This document shows positions 22,535 to 34,439 of a stretch of 64,000 nt of DNA, one piece after another. Made by a program: the position numbers and the translations under genes. Each line of letters begins with the position of its first letter. Position 1 is the first letter of the stretch. The notes beneath the pieces are model-generated. The model saw only the letters and a program-made list of their open reading frames with translations, was not told the origin of the DNA and searched no databases. The stretch lies in the NCBI GenBank assembly GCA_951217055.1, contig OX578276.1, positions 12,135,430 through 12,199,429 on the forward strand, read 5' to 3'. The DNA is from Gerris lacustris. Lineage: Eukaryota; Arthropoda; Insecta; Hemiptera; Gerridae.

Positions 22535-24995
22535 ACATTTGAGAATCATTATTTTGATGTGATAACAGCAGCTCAAGTTCTCATAGACCGAATGAAGGTT
22601 TCATTATCACTTAACTCTCGCTCATCATCTCGTGCATCCTCCCCTCGTCAGGATAATCATACTCATAACAGATGTGTCCCTCCAGAGTAGGGTGACCAAA
22701 TCGTGAACTGGGAAAAACGGGACACCTCACATTCGGGACCCAATCCGGTGTGTATGGCCCCTTTACCCCCAGGGTAAAGGGGGGGGGGGCTAATACGAGC
22801 TGAGGGTTGTCCAGTATTAAAAAAGTCCGTTATATTAGAAGTAATTATTTTAAATAATAATGCAAAAGGGCGTACGTCTATAAAAAGTACATTAGTTAGC
22901 TATTAAAAGTGTTTATTTATACATAAAATGAAAGATAGCTTTGAACGTTTAATAAGCGATTTTTGAGAATTTCTACCAAAACAAAACAGAACCGGATGCA
23001 GGGTCCTGGGTCGGGCGGAATTTCATAGTAACCTCTTCTGGTAAGGTTCTAGTATGCTATGCTGTTGCCCCACCCATCTTTAAAACCTACTTATTTTCTA
23101 ATAAAAACTAGTAAAAGTTACAACAGTCCATTTTGAAATTGTATAGCACTTAAAGAATTTTCAAAAAGGGTCTCCACTCCCATCATGTTTCGTTCATCTG
23201 TCCACTGAGTGTTCATGAGCGAAAATATTTTCTTTCAGTAATGCCATTATGGGCATGGATTGCAAACACATTATATTGGCATATCTCTAAAAAAATCTTA
23301 TAAATGATGCTCAAACAGAAAAGGTTTTTAGTACGCGACGTAAATACGGGACATTTAGGCGTCCCGGAAAACTTTTTCGGTACACCCGGAATGTTCGTGA
23401 AAAAACGGGACAATCCCGTTTTTACGGGACGCTTGGTCACCCTACTCCAGAGGTTAGTTAGGTTACCAGTTCTTTCATTACCATCCTTTAACGGATCATA
23501 TGATACCTGGCCTTCATTCTATGAATTATTTACATCTCTTATCCACAATAATAATGCGTTAAGTAATATTATGAAATTTCAGTATTTAAGATCATGTACG
23601 ATTGGTGAAGCATCGGCCATTATAGACTCCATCTCCTTAACAGATGAAAATTATACAGTGGCTTAGAGTTTACTAGATAGGTTTCAAAACAAAAACCTCA
23701 TAATTATGAGACATATAAGAGAGTTATGCAACCTGCGAAAAATTGAAAGAATGACACTATCTTTATTAAATTAATTCATTACAGATATCTCAAAACAGAT
23801 AGATCTTTAAAGGTTTTAGGGCAACCCTTTGAGCATTGGAATTTACTCCTCATTCACATTCTTTCAGTGAAATTAGATGCCTACTCTTATAAAGAATGGA
23901 ATATCAAATGGACTGAGTGTAAGGACACTTTGCCATCGTTAGCAGATTTCATGCTATTCCTTCGAAATCGATGTCATGTTCTGGAGGCTATGGCTTCAGA
24001 CACTTCACCAAATTCATAACAGGTCAATTCAAACAAGTTTTCAAATTCAAGCAAGGTTGCAGACCAAACAACTCAATATCAATCTAAACTCTCTAATCAA
24101 TCTCGTACATCCCTAGTCACATCAACAGATGATACAAAGACTCAACCTACACCCACATCAAATAATCAACAAAATCAACCTAAGACAGATGCTTACCATC
24201 CCACAAATGCACATCTCCCATGTCCTATGTGCAAGGAACAACATCAACTTTTCCTTTGTTCAAAGTTTCTTGCCCTAACAGTTCATGACCGTTTTGCAAA
24301 AGTTCAACAATTAAAATTATGCTGGAACTGTTTGAGAAGTGGCCATGAAGCGAAGCTCTGCAGATCAAGAAGATGTAAAATTTGCAGTTCCTTCCATAAT
24401 ACTTTATTACACAGACCAAGAGAAAAATCTGATCAAAAATCACCTCAAACTAACATCCAGACAACATCTCAACTTGATAACCAAACATCATCTCAATCTC
24501 ATGCAGCCCCAGTATCAACTAATTCCATTACTGCATTACCTCAAACGCCTCACCACATCCTATTGTCAACTGCACTTGTACAGCTTGTGGATAGTCATGG
24601 AAATTCTATGCCAGCAAGAGCTCTATTAGATTCAGGTTCACAATGTAATTTGGTCTCTCGTTCACTATGTCAGCGCCTACATCTCGATCATACCAATTAC
24701 TTAGTTCCCATCACTGGCATTGGTACCGCTCAAACAAGGGCATCCTCAACAGTTAATGCCACAATTAAATCACTCCATTCTGATTATTTTGAGGAAACCA
24801 ATTTTATTGTCTTACCTCACATTACTCATAATATTCCGTCCGTTCAGGTGGACATCTCAAAATGGAAGTTTCCTCCTCAAGTGATTCTTTCAGACCCTAC
24901 ATTTTATGTTCCTTCCAACATTGATGTGTTACTAGGTGCAGACTTATTTTGGAACATCCTTGGAAATGAAGACGTTATTCTTCTGACAACAAGAT
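22535..24995 (+). pseudogene. BEL/Pao element C: gag and protease remnant
   Basis: After the copia LTR and on both sides of a hAT-type insertion, a BEL gag is readable: LPSFNGSYDTWPSFYELFTS, KFQYLRSCTIGEASAIID, then a TAG where Trp is expected (VA*SLLDRF, near 23,664). From 24,227 the finger block CWNCLRSGHEAKLC and CKICSSFHNTLLH and the protease LLDSGSQCNLVSRSL and VLLGADLFWNIL follow. It stops at about 24,995 where LINE sequence begins; no RT or integrase remains. Confidence 0.85.
22688..23444. mobile_element. non-autonomous hAT-type element, 8-bp TSD CTCCAGAG
   Basis: TAGGGTGACCAAA at the left and TTGGTCACCCTA at the right are inverted ends. The 8-bp CTCCAGAG stands directly outside both (22,680-22,687 and 23,445-23,452), the duplication length of hAT elements. 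The interior (757 bp in all) has no transposase; it has a G-run at about 22,780 and inverted words such as CGGGACA/TGTCCCG near the ends. It splits the BEL gag of element C. Confidence 0.9.
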
Positions 24996-26000
24996 ACAAT
25001 TGAGAGACAGTAGTAGATTGGTTTGACTCCCTCCTCTTTAAGCTCCTTCTGAGTATAAGGCTTGTCTGCCTGTATGACGGACAGAGCCAGACTAGGGTAG
25101 AATAGGGTGGTGGCAGGGGGCACCTGTGGAAGGGAGATTAGGCGGGGATGAGGTATAAGGTATACTACAATCGATATATCTCGATAGTGCTTTACAATCC
25201 ACATTTCCAGCAAGGCGATGGGTTCGATGCTCCTTTGTCTCTTACTGTTGCAAATTGGTTTGACTCCTTCCTCTTCAAGCTCCTTCTGAGTATAAGGCTT
25301 GTTGTCAACCAGTAGCTTATCATAATATCTTAACGACCCTCTGTGTCCTTTCTTTTTTAATTCTTCTCCATATTTACTTAGATCTATTCTCTTTTGTCGG
25401 ACTTCAAATGGGTATTTCTCTTTAATTTTTATATTGCTGTAGCTTGCCGATCTCGCAAGCTTGTGTTTGCTTCGCAATATATCGTTTTTAAGAAAGTGTG
25501 AGATCAATGTAGCTACATTCATATCGCGACTTTCATCAATTGATATCACTTTCGCGATGTCGAAGCGTCTTATTTGAACGCCAATTTCTTATAGCAGTTT
25601 TATCAAGTCTAATATATTAATATTTGTTAAAATTGTTTAGCCTAATCACATCTACGTTCATTTTTCTGTTAGCGGCTAACTCCTTTATTGCTTCTTTACA
25701 TTAATTTACTTTCTCGTCCAGTACTCCCAGGGCCGTATTCACATTTGTATTTTTATTTGAATTACCCTCTTTCATAACTTTTATGAACCTTATCCAATTT
25801 GGCCTTATTTTTACAAATGTAGTTTATTTTATGTTTTAACGTCATTTCTTCTATTTCCTCCATTCTTTGCCTGAGAAAAATCGTAAATTGTATTATCACG
25901 CGTACCTTTGTTTTGCTTTCACCTTCCTTATCTTGTTTAACGTAATGATTTCTTCTTATTCCTCGAGAGTTTCCTCTTTTTTTCTGTCGCTACTCATATA
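24996..26000 (-). pseudogene. LINE-type ORF1 C-terminal remnant with duplicated tail
   Basis: The minus-strand frame 25,549-24,944 reads SNIKIKEKYPFEVRQKRIDL, EELKKKGHRGSLRYYDKLLV and DNKPYTQKELEEEG, a lysine/glutamate-rich C-terminal domain seen in insect LINE ORF1 proteins. Upstream, through stops, there is a likely start MSSDRKK near 26,000 and coiled-coil-like sequence. The last ~50 bp (KPYTQKEL(E/K)EEGVKPI) occur twice, at about 25,257-25,310 and 25,020-25,070. The family name is uncertain. Confidence 0.5.
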
Positions 26001-26297
26001 AAAATTGTAGCTGTAGACAATTTACAAATTCCTCGTCTTGCCACGAAACGTCCAAAAGCAGCTAAAAAAGACTGAAACACTTAGTTCACTTACAGCCTCT
26101 AAATGAATTGCCTTAGTGGCTAAATATAAATTACGCAGATATAAGCCTTAACCAAAGGAGATTATCTATTTAAAGATTGCTTTATTAGGATAGGCCTGGC
26201 GAAATCCAGACCGGTATGAGTAAACGGTCTGCTCATGATTACTCTGGTTGCAGGTCACTCCCCCATTACATACTGCGAAGCATTTGGATTTAAGCAG

Positions 26298-26700
26298 CCC
26301 CTACACGATCAAGCCGCTTGATCAAAACATCGCGTCAAGCTGATTGACACGACTTTCAAGCCGCCTTGGGGCACATCAAGCATCCCATCAATCTTTTCAT
26401 CAACACTCCTTTGTAGCGGAGTTTTCGACTAGTGAACTGCTCCTCCTGGACTGTAGTGAATCAATATGGTGCAGATACAGTATTTGTAGTGTCGAGCAGG
26501 TGATTGACGGAATGCTTGATCAAAATTGCTGTAGACTGTAGACTATCAAGCGCTCCGTCAAGCCGCTTGACTCATTCAAACTTTCCATTAATCTCCGTCA
26601 AGGTTTGACTCAAGCATCAAACAGGTTCCTAGACTATCAATCATGTTTTACACCATTGCTTGACGCGCTGTTGTGATCAAGCGGCTTGATCGTGTGATGC
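26298..26700. mobile_element. MITE-like inverted repeat, GATCAAGCNGCTTGATC ends
   Basis: ACACGATCAAGCCGCTTGAT at the left faces ATCAAGCGGCTTGATCGTGT at the right, each itself palindromic. The interior of about 400 bp is full of TCAAGC and GCTTGA words. No coding sequence; the frame at 26,344 is spurious. The target duplication is unclear. Confidence 0.65.
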
Positions 26701-27081
26701 ACTCTACAGCACATGAACGTTTACGGGCTATCTTAACTCCTATTTTAACTATACGGTCTAGTTCTTTCTTGACCTTAAGTCTTATTTTTTTTTTTTTTTA
26801 TTAATACTTCCAAAATCATAAATACAATTATAATACATAATGTTAATATAAAGTACAAATAGGCATGGCTATAGCCGTCTGCTAGAGTCTGTTTAATATT
26901 TTTAAACAAAAATAAAATAAATAAATAAACACTTTACTTCTATCAACCTAATACAATTAGAATGAAATAAATATTTAAAAATTGTAAAGTTTAGAAAAGA
27001 AAAAAAAAAAAAAAAAATGAAGAAAAATAATAATTAGATCAATAAAAGATCAAATAAAATAATAAATCTAATGCAGGAACT

Positions 27082-30000
27082 TTATGGCGCTAACATTTCA
27101 TTACGGTAAGACAGGGCTCTCTTACAGAAATTAAGTACTGTTGCATGTTCTCTTAATAAAATATCAGTAATGCGATGACCAGAGACAATGACGTCGCCTA
27201 ACAACTCTCTACGAATTAACTCATACCTAGGACATTCAGAAATGAAGTGAAACATTGACTCCTTTACTCCTGGAGCACAGAATGGACAGTTCTCATCTTC
27301 CTCGTCCTTTTTAAGCCATGGAATCGCTTTAAGGGGAAGAAGTTCACATCTAATTTTAAACAGAAGACGAAGATCATTTAACCTTAAATTAAGACCAGAA
27401 TTGCACCCGAATAGAGAACCTAAATTTTGGTCAACTTCTACCAGAGTTTTGTACAGTAAAAAGTTATTTGAAACACTTGCTTTTAACAAACAATCTTCTC
27501 TAAAGGCAATCTTCGTTTGTTTCTTTAGATTTTCCAACTGAGCACGCCAAGTCACCATATTATCGGATGTAAAGTTTATATCGAATTTATTGAACATTTC
27601 CAACCAAGAAGCGAACCAGGAAACTTGCGACCTAATTACTTCTTCGGCGACGATTCTGGGAAGACGATGAGCCGGCAGGTCCAGAGTTTTAAGACAGTAA
27701 TTTACATGAAGCTTAAATGTATAAAAAAGGATGGGCTCTAATGAAGTTTCTAAATACAACAAATAACTAGGAGTTTGTTCGGGTAGAGAAAAAAGCTTCT
27801 TCAGAAAGTAACGTTGGAAGACTTCTAACACTTCATACGTTTCAAAGCCCCACACTTGAGAACCGTAACAAACTACGGCACGTGAAACAGCATTAAAAAC
27901 TCGATACTTCGCTTTTAAAGGAACTTCTTGGTTACAAATGAAATTGTTCCAAAGAGTGTTGATACCCAATTTGGCGGAGGCTATACAAGATTTTAGGTGA
28001 TCAGTGAAACATAATTTGGAAGTGAGAGAGATCCCAAGGTATTTGTATTTGTTTACTACTTCGATCTTTTTTCCATCGTAATACCATCGCTCCTTCGCAG
28101 CCAGTCTACCTCCTTTTCTAAAAATCATTATCTTAGACGTATTAGGATTTAGTATCAAGTTCCACTGGTTAAAGTATCCCAATAGAATATTAATGTTTCT
28201 CTGAAGTGTAACTGGGTTGTCGCTGATAATAACAATGTCGTCGCAATACATAAGAACATTGATACGGACGTCACCTACTCGAACTCCACCTTCAAGAACT
28301 TGCGGAAGATCATCAACAAAAATAGAAAAAAGGAGAGGACTTATGACACATCCTTGTCTGAGACCAGAATCAATCAACAGAGAAGAAATCGGAAATGCCT
28401 GACTGACCTCTAACAGCTGATTTAGATGTTGCAAACATACGTTTTAGAACATTGACGAATTTCGAAGAAATACCTAAGTTAAAAAGTTTAAGATACAGGG
28501 AAAATCTATTAACAGTGTCAAAAGCTGCTTTAAGATCAATAAAAAAACAATAGACTTTTTTCTTTAGTTTCGCGAGAACTAGATTGACAATGTTGGACAG
28601 AACAAATAGATTATCGACGGTAGAGTACCCACGTCTGAACCCTGCTTGGAACTCGCTTAACAGATCGTTATCTTGAATATATCTCTCAAGTCTCTTCTGC
28701 AACATTGCTGTGAAAATTTTAGATATACTATCTAAACACGAAATACCCCTATAATTAGTTGAAATATTTCTGTCACCTTGCTTATGCAGCGGAATAATGA
28801 GGGAGCGAGAAAAGGACGACGGAATATCACCGGATTCATAAATCCTATTATACAGTGACAGAAGTTTACTAGTGAATGAAGGAGGAGCGCACTTATAAAA
28901 CTCGTAAGCGATAGAGTCAAAACCAGGACACTTTTTGTTTTTTAGCGAGCTTATAACTGCTGATAGTTCGGCAAGGGAAAATGGTTGATCCAAAAAAACG
29001 TTGACTATGAAGGGCTCGGCGTACAAAGTTGGGCAAGGATGAGGGGATGGATTTAGTAGTGATTGAAAATGGTTACAAAATTCAGAAAGACTTATACTAT
29101 TGGCTCGAAAATGTTTACCCGCCTTTAATTTATTTACTAACTGCCAGAACTGACTTGAATCTGATACTGAAAGAAACTCTGCCGATATGGCCCCATAGTA
29201 TAACCTCTTACTTTCACTACATTGTTTTGTATAAAGGTTGGATGCTTCACGGGCTGCATCTCCAACTATTCTAGATTTGGTTTTTCTTACGAGGTTTAAT
29301 AAAGAGAAGACTCTTTTCCTTAAACGGAAACATCTGAAGTCAAACCAAGGTTTTCGACAAATAACTTTAGAATTAGAAGTAGCTGGAGATGGATAAGAGG
29401 AATAAATCGCATCGGTCAACAAATCAACTCCTTCTTGGGTGTTAGAAAAACAGGACACAGAAATATTTGATGACAAAACATCAAGATTTGACACATAAAG
29501 CTCCTTGCAGTGATCTTTCCAGACGAGCTTCGCAGATAATGATGTTGCCGGACCGTTGACTCTCAAGGAATGTCCTAAACTCACTGTACAGCATATAGGA
29601 TTATGGTCTGAAAAGAAGGCTGGAACCACAGAGAATTCGGAAATAGCTGGAAGCGTTTGGATTGAGGCACAGCAAAGATCAATCACGGAGCTACCCATAT
29701 GACCATGATATGTAAAGTCTCCGGCCTCATCACCATAAAATCTGCCATTTAATATTAAAAGGCCATAATTATAACAAAAATCAATCAGTTTATTTCCCTT
29801 GCTATTGTAAACTAAATCCTTCGAACATCTCGAACTGACACAAAGTTCGTTACCTAATATCAAGTCTACATTTATATTTTGTAGGTTTCCAATCCTACCG
29901 TTGAAATCTCCCAATAACATGAAATTTACTTCAGGGTGTTTATCGAGGAAATATTTTAAGGAAATAAGGTCACTTTCCCAAAGTGAGAAGTCACTTCCGT

Positions 30001-30345
30001 TCAAGTAAACTGGAATAACATGTAAGGACAATAACTCTGACTTAAGGACAACGACGACTCTATCATCAATACATGAAAAGTTCAAAAAATTAGGGTCATA
30101 ACCGTCTTTTATACCTAATAACATGCCACCACTAGGTCTACCTTTGACAAACATTTTAGATGCCGGAATCCATTTAAGTACATAACTAGGAAATAAATCT
30201 TGATAAAAGGGTATATCTTTACTCATAACAAATGTTTCTAAAAGAAAAAAACTTCGTACGAAAATAAAAAATTAAAAAATACATCGTTATCTAGCTTATT
30301 TTTTAAACCCGCAATATTATATGATAAGAAACGAATATTATGAGA
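27082..30345 (-). pseudogene. LINE ORF2: endonuclease and reverse transcriptase, two frameshifts
   Basis: The N-terminal endonuclease motif NIRFLSYNIAGLKNKL lies at about 30,345-30,300. A shift in the A/T run at 30,239-30,252 leads into the frame 30,226-28,370, with LLGDFNGRIGN and FFSDHNPICC (APE-type endonuclease) and RT blocks KKCPGFDSIAYEF, LIIPLHKQGD, NYRGISCLDS and CFFIDLKAAFD. A GATT tandem duplication (28,368-28,375) shifts the frame; 28,434-27,082 continues with GLRQGCVISPLLFSIFVDDL and the catalytic MYCDDIVII, then thumb and a cysteine/histidine tail (CPFCAPGVKESMFHFISECP). This enzyme nicks DNA and copies the element RNA at the target. Confidence 0.92.
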
Positions 30346-30375
30346 CTGAGGTTGATTCTGGCAGACGGTACTAGT

Positions 30376-31308
30376 TCATAAAATATTTGAGGGTGAAGCG
30401 TTGGAAGGTGGTGGATGTTGTTGGCTGAGGGCCGCGGGTTTCTTGTATGAGGCAAAGTAGTCTCTTGGAAGGGTGTTGTCAAGAAGTGAAGTAATAAACT
30501 GTGACATATCTCCTCCTACTAATTTGTTAAGTTCACTTGTTCCATCCTTTCCTTCAAAAATAAGACCCGTCGAGGAACACCAATAAAATTTTTTGTTCAG
30601 GCATAAAAGAATGTTAGAATTCAGTGTAGTCTTAAGCTGGGGATTAAGATTATAGATTTCTTTCCGGAGTAAAAGTAGCTTGACTCTCTTTTTACGGATA
30701 TTTTCTGGAAGGTCACGATGCACAACAAAGCCAGTATTCTTTAAAACAGAAGAAGATTTTAAAACCTTTGGTATGTCATTCTCATCTCTGAATTTGACTA
30801 ATAAAGGCCTAAGTGGCTTACTGTCAGGACCTAGTGGAATAGCTGAAATGACAGTAGGACGTAGATCCACCCCTAGAACCTCCTTACAAAAGTCTGACAC
30901 GACTTGCTCGTTGAAGGTTGCGGAGTTAAGATTCAAGCCTCTGAAAATGAGGTTGGACTGTCTTGACTTGACCTCGAGTTCTTCTAAGCGTTGTTCGTAA
31001 TTTAAACAGGAGTTTTTAAGCTCCCCTATCTCCTTGTTTAAACGACCGTTTTCTTCGTTTAATTTTTTCAACGCTTCGTTAATTGGCTTGATGTCCTCTT
31101 TTGTCGCTAGATGCGCCAACTTATTATCTAGCAATTTGGACATTTCTTGAATTAGAGTATCCATCTGATCACTTGATGAGCCTGATTGAACTGTGAGAGC
31201 TGATTGGGACCTTTTAGGTTTGACCGATTCGAAGTCAGGAGAACTTCTTGTTCTTTTTGGAGTTACTGATTTTGAAGAGAAATATGATTTGACCTGTTTT
31301 TGAGACAT
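30376..31308 (-). CDS. LINE ORF1 RNA-binding protein
   Basis: 310 codons, intact, from ATG at 31,308. A Ser/Lys-rich N-terminus (SQKQVKSYFSSKSVTPKRTR) is followed by a coiled coil of about residues 60-120 (EALKKLNEENGRLNKEIGEL) and an RRM-like/C-terminal domain (SNLIFRGLNLNS, PLLVKFRDENDI, GFVVHRDLPENIRKKR). This is the layout of L1-type ORF1 trimers that coat the element RNA. ORF2 begins almost immediately after its stop. Confidence 0.85.
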   Translation of the reverse strand: MSQKQVKSYFSSKSVTPKRTRSSPDFESVKPKRSQSALTVQSGSSSDQMDTLIQEMSKLLDNKLAHLATKEDIKPINEALKKLNEENGRLNKEIGELKNSCLNYEQRLEELEVKSRQSNLIFRGLNLNSATFNEQVVSDFCKEVLGVDLRPTVISAIPLGPDSKPLRPLLVKFRDENDIPKVLKSSSVLKNTGFVVHRDLPENIRKKRVKLLLLRKEIYNLNPQLKTTLNSNILLCLNKKFYWCSSTGLIFEGKDGTSELNKLVGGDMSQFITSLLDNTLPRDYFASYKKPAALSQQHPPPSNASPSNIL

Positions 31309-31629
31309 CTAAGGGATTGAAGGCGGTTTGTTGGTAAACAAACAATGAGTGCCGTTATCTATAATCTATAAGAGAGATAAAATAACAAAACAGATTTATC
31401 TATCTTACCGATAAGCTATACTGGTCGATTATCTCCCGTGTGATGTATGACCTTGAAAAGCCTTCTTATCTCCAGAGTCTTATATTTCCTTTTATATATA
31501 ACTAAATAAATTAAATTTTAACTCTGTAAAATTGCCTAGAATAAAGTCAACAATGAAAAAAAAACTACACCAGTGAGTAACGGAATTTAAAATGAATAAA
31601 ATGATATTAAATTCACGCTGAAATGATTA

Positions 31630-32985
31630 GATTAACTAGTATTAATAAAGAAAAATAGAAGAACCGATGTGAACCCTGGCACGTCTATCAACAGACTCCA
31701 CCTTAAGTCTTATACCATAAGGAATCCGTCTGGGTGATGACACCACTGCTTTAATATTTGTATCAACTTCTATTTCAATTTCCCCGGGAATACATCCTAC
31801 TTGGCCATCAAATAAGTCCACATATTTTTTAGGTATTAATGGGTGGAGCTCATTCTTTTGAGTGAATACATCGACTGAGATTAAACCCAATTTTTCCGAT
31901 AATCTTAATAAACCCATAATATTCACACAATTTTGCTCGACAACCAAAAACTCTTCAATATTTTTCTTAGACTTATAATAGCACTCCAGCATAGTTTTCC
32001 CAACAACTGGTAGTTTATTATTAGTGAACGATGTGATCACAACTCGCGATTTGTCAAGGTGGTGCCGCTTAGAGCCCAACTCTAAGTATTGTCTCAGACT
32101 TAAAACATTAAGCCTAGTTTGCACGGGTCACTTCCTTCTTCATCAGATGGCACATTATCTAATCAATTAACAACCTCCTTTTTTATTAATGTCTCCCTAC
32201 ACATTTTGGCAAAATGATTTTTTTTACCTTATAAATTACATTGTTTGCCAAAGGCTGGGCAATGGCCATACTTATGTGAATAACCACAAAATTTGCATTT
32301 TGACTTAGTGCCAACTGATAGACGCAACCCCCCTTTAGGTTATTATCGTTAACCCTTTTCTTTGACCATTAGTTCTTTAATAGATCAATACTAGGTTCTT
32401 CTTTAACTAATATGTTTGACCCTGACTGTGATTCCTTTTTTATATTGATTACCTGTTTTCAACAGCAACCTGAGTACGGCTGTGTTCCAGAGCTTTTTGC
32501 ATGTTAACTTCAGGCAATTTCAACAGCGTTTGCTTTAAAGTAGAACATTGTAAGCCACAAATCTTTCACCAAACTGTCCCTTAAATCTGCAAAATCACAT
32601 GTCAAACTAAGCTTCTTTAACGCCGCCCTCTTTAAACTGATCATAGGACTCGCCTTCTTGCTGACACCGCGTAAAAACATATACCGTTCACACGTTACAT
32701 AAGTAACAGGTACAAAATGTTCAACAAAACTTTTTAACACCACACTTATCTTACCTAGGTTTTCTTCTGATAGCTGAATGATTTGAACATTTCTGGGCGT
32801 CACTTTCCGCATGATGCAATAAAATCGCCACTTTACGCTTTCCTTTAACCCCGTCGAAGTATGCTCCGATATATGTTCCAAATTCCCGCTTAAAACGCTT
32901 CCAGTTTGCTGTCATGTCTCCTTCCATGCACAGGGGGCTCAATACACCCATAGGTTTAACATCCATAATCGACAATAATTAAACT
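31630..32985 (-). pseudogene. Ty3/gypsy element D: gag and pol start, decayed
   Basis: From high to low coordinate: gag start (MEGDMTANWKRFKREFGTYI near 32,930), a gag core (VTYVTCERYMFLRG, LTCDFADLRDSLVKD), a zinc knuckle CKFCGYSHKYGHCPAFGKQC at about 32,310-32,240, then protease/RT start in 32,124-31,642 (LDKSRVVITSFTNNKLPVVG, DLFDGQVGCIPGEIEIEVD, SSPRRIPYGI). This is the order of gypsy elements with gag short of RT. It stops at the first RT segment, so the catalytic domains are lost. Several stops and shifts occur between the blocks. Confidence 0.8.
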
Positions 32986-33251
32986 TTAAACCTGTTAGTG
33001 TGTGGAAGTCTAATAAGAACAGATTATATTATATAATTTATAAACATTTTTAAGAACAAGTGAATTATTTCTTTTAGCAAAAATTAAACTTTCTGCTAAA
33101 AACAAAAAAAAAATTATAACATCTATTAAAATAATATATTTTGATAGATGGTATCATTTCTGACAAAACCTTCGCACAATAACAAATTTTTAGTAACACT
33201 CCTCGCACCAAATTACAAATATAGTCTTAACACCGCTGCCACCATGTTTTA

Positions 33252-33429
33252 TGTTAAATAACAAGTATCCATTAGAGCATAAATATATATATATTTTAGA
33301 ACACAACGATTCAAAACATAAGTAAAGTTACATGAGAATGCTAACAATCATATATAACAATCAAATCTTGCAACCTTCTCCTTGATCTCGATATCGATAT
33401 AGATCTAACGATCGATACTTATAACAACA
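33252..33429 (-). repeat. putative 5' LTR of gypsy element D
   Basis: On the minus strand it begins TGTTGTTATAAGTATC and ends GATACTTGTTATTTAACA, with inverted ends, and lies upstream of the gag start of element D. Position and TG...CA ends fit an LTR of 178 bp, but there is no second copy in the window to prove it. Confidence 0.5.
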
Positions 33430-33430
33430 G

Positions 33431-33790
33431 GTGGTATAACGAATCTCAGAAAGATTTTTACAAGAAATTGGTTACTGACGACGAAGCTCTATGTCGAAAT
33501 TTTACACGAATGACGAGAGAAGATTGTGAGTGCTTGCTTGAGAAAGTCTCACCTATTATAAAGAAATCTGATACCAACTTTCGTGAGGCAATACCACCTC
33601 GTGAGAGGATATTATTAACATTGAGATATTTCGGTTCGGGTGATAGCTATCCATCACTTATTTATTTCTTTTGGATATCTGAGCCAAGTATCCTTCAAAG
33701 CTTTCATTGACGCTCTACTCTACATGATGTTGTTGAAGTTAGTAAAAATATTGTTGTGTTCGACATTTTATTTATTGTTTGCACAAAAAT
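33431..33790 (+). pseudogene. PIF/Harbinger transposase fragment
   Basis: Translates to CRNFTRMTREDCECLLEKV, IKKSDTNFREAIPPRERILL and TLRYFGSGDSYPSLIY, the N-terminal region of Harbinger (HARBI1-like) transposases before the DDE core. It ends at a TGA at about 33,710 and decays after VVEVSKNI; the catalytic domain is absent. It starts immediately beside the putative LTR of element D. Confidence 0.85.
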
Positions 33791-34362
33791 ATAGTATTAC
33801 AAGATTTAAGTTAACTCGGCAAATAGTTACTAGTTAGGAATTCAGAAAGTATTGGACAAGCCAACAGGTTTTCTGAACGGTTGGATAAATAATAGTCAGA
33901 AAACATCGATGCAGATTCCACAGAGGATAGAACTGCGCAACTACTACTTTCATTGTTGTTATTAAGAGATGTATCAGTATAAGTAGACACATTCTCGGCA
34001 TCATATTTACCCATAGCTCCTTCAAATAATATATTATTTATTAAGTGCTTAACAATTGTTTGTGCTCTAGAACTTAATTTCGCAGTGCATTAGCCACATG
34101 GTCTCCAAATGTTAGCAATCATCTCTTTGATAATTTTTTTTTTTAAACATTATAAGCCTCCTTTCACGGCTATTTGTATCGCGTTTACTGAAGACATTTT
34201 GAAATGAGGCTTATTGACTTCTGCTTGAGTATCTTGGGTGTATCGGCTTACTTCTTCACCTAGGCGACTTAACTCGACCGAAGATATATATAATGAAGAA
34301 ACTCCTAACACTCGGGGACTCCTACCACTCGGGGGACGGTCAAGTGTTAAAAAAACTATAGT
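33791..34362 (-). other. unassigned sequence with short minus-strand frames
   Basis: Frames at 34,014-33,811 (Ser/Asn-rich, ending CPILSEFLTSNYLPS) and 34,374-34,150 (LSRLGEEVSRYTQDTQAEVN) show no family I recognise. They may be tails of a decayed element protein. No RNA gene or repeat seen. Confidence 0.3.
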
Positions 34363-34418
34363 TTCATGAGCCAACGTTTCGACAACTTAAAGATGTTGTC
34401 ATCATCAGGGCTACTGTA
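34363..34418 (-). ncRNA. hammerhead-like ribozyme motif 2
   Basis: On the minus strand: CTGATGA (34,408-34,402), stem II GACAAC/GTTGTC, GAAA C (tttc at 34,377-34,380), GUU as cleavage triplet. AGCC before and GGCT after the core form a short stem I. The frame at 34,772-34,356 runs into it, so its last ~25 residues are element sequence. Confidence 0.6.
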
Positions 34419-34439
34419 ACATACATAAACAGTAGATTT

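Larger units (their letters stand above)
26786..31475 (-). mobile_element. near-complete non-LTR retrotransposon (LINE)
   Basis: Reads on the minus strand from about 31,475 (5') to a poly-A tail seen as the T-run at 26,786-26,803. AGTCTTAT occurs just outside both ends (26,778-26,785 and 31,476-31,483), a likely 8-bp target duplication. It carries ORF1, then ORF2 with endonuclease and reverse transcriptase. Only two small frame lesions were found in ORF2, so the insertion is recent. The arrangement fits the Jockey/CR1-type superfamily; the clade is not assigned. Confidence 0.88.

Noticed and set aside
27082..31308. Host gene with endonuclease/RT domains
   Set aside because: Poly-A tail, flanking duplicate and ORF1/ORF2 order show a retrotransposon.
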